Positions 5,361-7,515 of a stretch of 7,515 nucleotides of DNA are shown here, one piece after another; position 1 is the stretch's first letter; each line of letters starts with the position of its first letter. The stretch comes from Bacteroidales bacterium. Its GTDB lineage: Bacteria > Bacteroidota > Bacteroidia > Bacteroidales > NBLH01. Below the pieces are notes generated by a model. That model was given only the letters and a program-made list of their open reading frames with translations. It ran no database searches and was not told the DNA's origin. The translations under genes and the position numbers were made by a program. The stretch is from the NCBI GenBank assembly GCA_029933755.1, contig JAOZNO010000161.1, forward strand, positions 1-7,515, given 5' to 3'.

Positions 5361-6743
5361 ATGATTACAGTTGATTTAACAAAAATAAATGACCCGAAAG
5401 TAAATTTTAAAAAAAAATATGCTGAAGGACATTCAAATGTATATATTGAAACTTATGGTTGCCAAATGAATGTGGCTGATAGTGAGGTTGTAGTTTCTAT
5501 TCTGAATAAAAATGGCTTTGCTTATACCGAAGATATTGATGTTGCAGATTTAATTTTGGTAAATACGTGTTCAATTAGGGAAAATGCAGAAAAAAGGATT
5601 TTTAATCGTTTGCAGCATTTTAAAGGTCTTAAAAAGAAGAACAAAGGATTATTAATTGGAATAATTGGTTGCATGGCTGAAAGACTAAAGGAACAACTTT
5701 TGGAACAGGAAAAATTAGTTGATATAGTAGTGGGACCTGATGCTTACAGAGATTTACCTAAACTGGTTCAACAAGCTGAGGGTGGACAACAGGCAATTAA
5801 TGTACTTTTATCTCGTGAAGAAACTTATGCAGAAATTAGTCCTGTCCGTTTAGATAAAAACGGTGTTTCATCATTTGTTTCTATTATGCGTGGTTGCGAT
5901 AATATGTGCTCATATTGCGTTGTGCCTTTTACCAGGGGAAGAGAGCGAAGTAGAGATCCTGAAACTATTTTGAATGAAGTACGTGAATTAATTGAAAAAG
6001 GCTATAAAGAAGTTACTTTACTAGGACAAAATGTTGATAAATATAACTGGAAAAATGCTGAAGTAAATTTTGCTAAGCTTCTTGAAATGACTGCACAACT
6101 AAATTCAAAATTACGTGTCCGCTTTTCAACTTCGTATCCTCAGGACATGACTGATGAAGTTTTACATACGATTGCCAAATATAATAATATCTGTAAATAC
6201 ATTCACCTTCCTGTTCAATCAGGTAGTACAAGAGTACTTGATTTAATGAAGCGTGGTTATACCAGGGAATGGTATTTGAGCAGAATTGATGCTATAAAGA
6301 AGATTATTCCAAATTGTGCTATTTCATCTGATTTTATTACCGGATTTTGTTCTGAAACAGAAGAAGAGCACAAAGAAACCCTTTCAATAATGGAAAAGGT
6401 TGGTTTTGACTATTCTTATATGTTCAAATACTCTGAAAGGCCTAATACATTTGCAGAAAAGAACTTAGAAGATGACGTTCCTGAAAAAGTAAAAGGACGT
6501 AGATTAGATGAAATTATTCAGCTACAAGGAAAATTATCACTGAAAAGTAATAAAAATGATGTGGGTAAAACCTTTAAAGTATTGGTTGAAGGTGTTTCAA
6601 AAAAATCAGAAGAACGCCTATTTGGTAGAAACTCTCAAAATAAAGTAATTGTTTTTGACAGAAAAGATAATCAGATTGGTGATTATGTTATGGTCAAAGT
6701 AGTTGATTGTACATCAGCAACATTAATGGGTGAAGCAATTTAA
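5361..6743 (+). CDS. miaB: tRNA-2-methylthio-N6-dimethylallyladenosine synthase MiaB
   Basis: A 460-residue radical SAM methylthiotransferase that converts N6-isopentenyladenosine at position 37 of tRNAs reading UNN codons to its 2-methylthio form. Domains in order, numbered from the ATG at 5361: the N-terminal UPF0004 domain with the auxiliary [4Fe-4S] cysteines C34 (TYGCQMN), C70 (NTCSIRENA) and C104 (IGCMAE); the radical SAM core with C179, C183 and C186 (GCDNMCSYC), followed by VPFTRGRERSR; HLPVQSGSTRVLDLMKRGYT (282-301); and a C-terminal TRAM domain from about 403 to 460 for tRNA binding. The VQSGS signature favours MiaB over RimO. All six iron-sulfur cysteines are present, so it should be active. 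The frame is open 20 codons further upstream to a TTG at 5301, but that leader contains the promoter and is hydrophobic and unlike the family, so the ATG at 5361 is chosen. Confidence 0.97.
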   Translation: MITVDLTKINDPKVNFKKKYAEGHSNVYIETYGCQMNVADSEVVVSILNKNGFAYTEDIDVADLILVNTCSIRENAEKRIFNRLQHFKGLKKKNKGLLIGIIGCMAERLKEQLLEQEKLVDIVVGPDAYRDLPKLVQQAEGGQQAINVLLSREETYAEISPVRLDKNGVSSFVSIMRGCDNMCSYCVVPFTRGRERSRDPETILNEVRELIEKGYKEVTLLGQNVDKYNWKNAEVNFAKLLEMTAQLNSKLRVRFSTSYPQDMTDEVLHTIAKYNNICKYIHLPVQSGSTRVLDLMKRGYTREWYLSRIDAIKKIIPNCAISSDFITGFCSETEEEHKETLSIMEKVGFDYSYMFKYSERPNTFAEKNLEDDVPEKVKGRRLDEIIQLQGKLSLKSNKNDVGKTFKVLVEGVSKKSEERLFGRNSQNKVIVFDRKDNQIGDYVMVKVVDCTSATLMGEAI

Positions 6744-6761
6744 GTTATTTAGGAGTTGTAA

Positions 6762-6815
6762 ATGAATAAATGCGTCTTGTGTCTATTTTTTTTGTTCTTT
6801 TACAAATCAAAATAA
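6762..6815 (+). other. 17-codon hydrophobic frame behind a strong Shine-Dalgarno sequence
   Basis: AGGAG (6751-6755) lies 6 nt before an ATG at 6762 that opens a 17-codon frame (MNKCVLCLFFLFFYKSK). It sits 19 bp after the miaB stop. The peptide looks like a short membrane segment or a signal-peptide start. A good Shine-Dalgarno is unusual in this window, but the frame is tiny and may be chance or the front of a lost gene. Confidence 0.15.
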
Positions 6816-6897
6816 GTCGCAAATAGTGAACTATTTAAGAGTTTTTTTAAAGCAGTAAAAGGGTATAATAATAACGGTGAAAATAGTAGTTATTTGT

Positions 6898-7425
6898 TTA
6901 CAGCTCCTTAACAGAGAAAAACGATATTAATCTCAAAAGGCTATGTTTGTCATCAATTTGCACAAATTTATAGTTAATATCGTTTTTTGTTCTTTTTTTT
7001 AAATCAATAAAAGTAAAGTCCATATCCATTTCAAAATCATTTAAAGCTTCCAAATACAATACTTTAACTCCCTCCAAATCCTTACTATTAATTAAATCAA
7101 TTTCAGACTTTAATGCTAAAACATTTTCGTTTAACATTTCTTTTTCAAGTAAAAAATAGTAAGCATCATTTTGGAAAGCAATAGTAAAACTAGCATTATT
7201 CCTAATTTCTTTGGGTTCATAGGTATCATTATACAAATAATTAACCTGATCAACAACGATATAGCGTAAGGTTTTATAAACTTTTCTTGGATATTTTATT
7301 TCAATTTCCTTATTGAATTTATCCAAAAAAGCATCCTTTTTTCTCCTGCCAATTTCTCGTTTATCAATCTGATAGATTCGATTATTATCAATTAATTCCC
7401 GTAAATAGTAAAAATAATTGTCCAT
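6898..7425 (-). CDS. Hypothetical 175-residue charged protein
   Basis: A family I do not recognise. The protein is soluble, with no signal peptide or membrane segment. The N-terminal 50 residues are helical and basic (KREIGRRKKDAFLDKF, 22-37). A middle part alternates aromatic strands (LRYIVVDQVNYLY, 53-65; SFTIAFQNDAYYFLL, 79-93) with an acidic segment (NDFEMDMDF, 129-137). The end is YKFVQIDDKHSLLRLISFF (152-170). No catalytic motif stands out. The coding quality is believable: varied composition, regular hydrophobic periodicity and no low-complexity runs. The gene runs convergent to miaB, 154 bp from its stop, with no strong terminator between. A near-consensus -7 box lies about 63 bp upstream of the ATG at 7425. 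It is likely a real, lineage-restricted gene. Confidence 0.7.
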   Translation of the reverse strand: MDNYFYYLRELIDNNRIYQIDKREIGRRKKDAFLDKFNKEIEIKYPRKVYKTLRYIVVDQVNYLYNDTYEPKEIRNNASFTIAFQNDAYYFLLEKEMLNENVLALKSEIDLINSKDLEGVKVLYLEALNDFEMDMDFTFIDLKKRTKNDINYKFVQIDDKHSLLRLISFFSVKEL

Positions 7426-7487
7426 TAATATTTTATAATCATATATTAATTACACAAATTGCCCAAGTACTTATTAAAATACTGTTC

Positions 7488-7495
7488 TAAAGTTA
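7488..7495 (-). promoter_or_regulatory. Possible promoter of the 175-residue protein gene
   Basis: On the minus strand TAACTTTA matches the -7 box TAnnTTTG except for the last base. The start would be near 7482, giving a leader of about 55-60 nt. The -33 region would lie at or beyond the window edge and cannot be checked. Confidence 0.3.
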
Positions 7496-7515
7496 CGATT
7501 TTTTATAAAATTTAT

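Noticed and set aside
6824..6850. Possible terminator after miaB (AACT...AGTT followed by a T-run)
   Set aside because: The stem is only 4 bp of mainly A-T pairs, too weak to call despite the seven T that follow.

Overview
The window is AT-rich and reads as a chromosomal segment of a Bacteroidota bacterium. The evidence is A/T-rich leaders with almost no Shine-Dalgarno sequences, several matches to the Bacteroidota sigma-factor -7 box (TAnnTTTG) ahead of genes, and protein sequences (MiaB, YebC, GT2) of that flavour. This placement is inference from style, not from a marker gene.

Left part (1-541): the tail of a MntA-like nucleotidyltransferase antitoxin overlaps a complete HepT-like HEPN (DUF86) toxin by 8 nt. 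This is a type VII toxin-antitoxin pair cut by the window edge. A 258-bp spacer with degenerate repeat-like sequence follows.

Plus-strand accessory stretch (800-3471): a Nudix hydrolase comes first, then a small frameshifted gene bracketed by CACGAATT-type repeats. Next are a membrane-associated family 2 glycosyltransferase with a TTG start and a class I SAM-dependent methyltransferase with its own probable promoter. The last two look like glycan or cell-surface modification genes. A likely terminator closes the run.

Scar region (3472-3882): 411 bp without an intact gene. It seems to hold two headless C-terminal coding remnants pointing away from each other and meeting near 3790, which suggests a deletion scar.

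Core part (3883-6743): on the minus strand lie a nucleoside 2-deoxyribosyltransferase-like protein and yebC, separated by an intrinsic terminator. Divergent to them on the plus strand is miaB (tRNA methylthiotransferase). The yebC-miaB spacer carries a perfect 12-bp inverted repeat lying over the predicted yebC promoter. YebC and MiaB both act on translation, so the shared divergent control region is functionally plausible.

Right end (6898-7425): a minus-strand gene for a 175-residue charged protein that I do not recognise, convergent with miaB.

I see no tRNA, rRNA, CRISPR array, transposase or integrase. No clearly new multi-gene system is evident. The best leads are the repeat-bracketed broken gene, the yebC-miaB dyad, the two-remnant junction and the orphan 175-residue protein.
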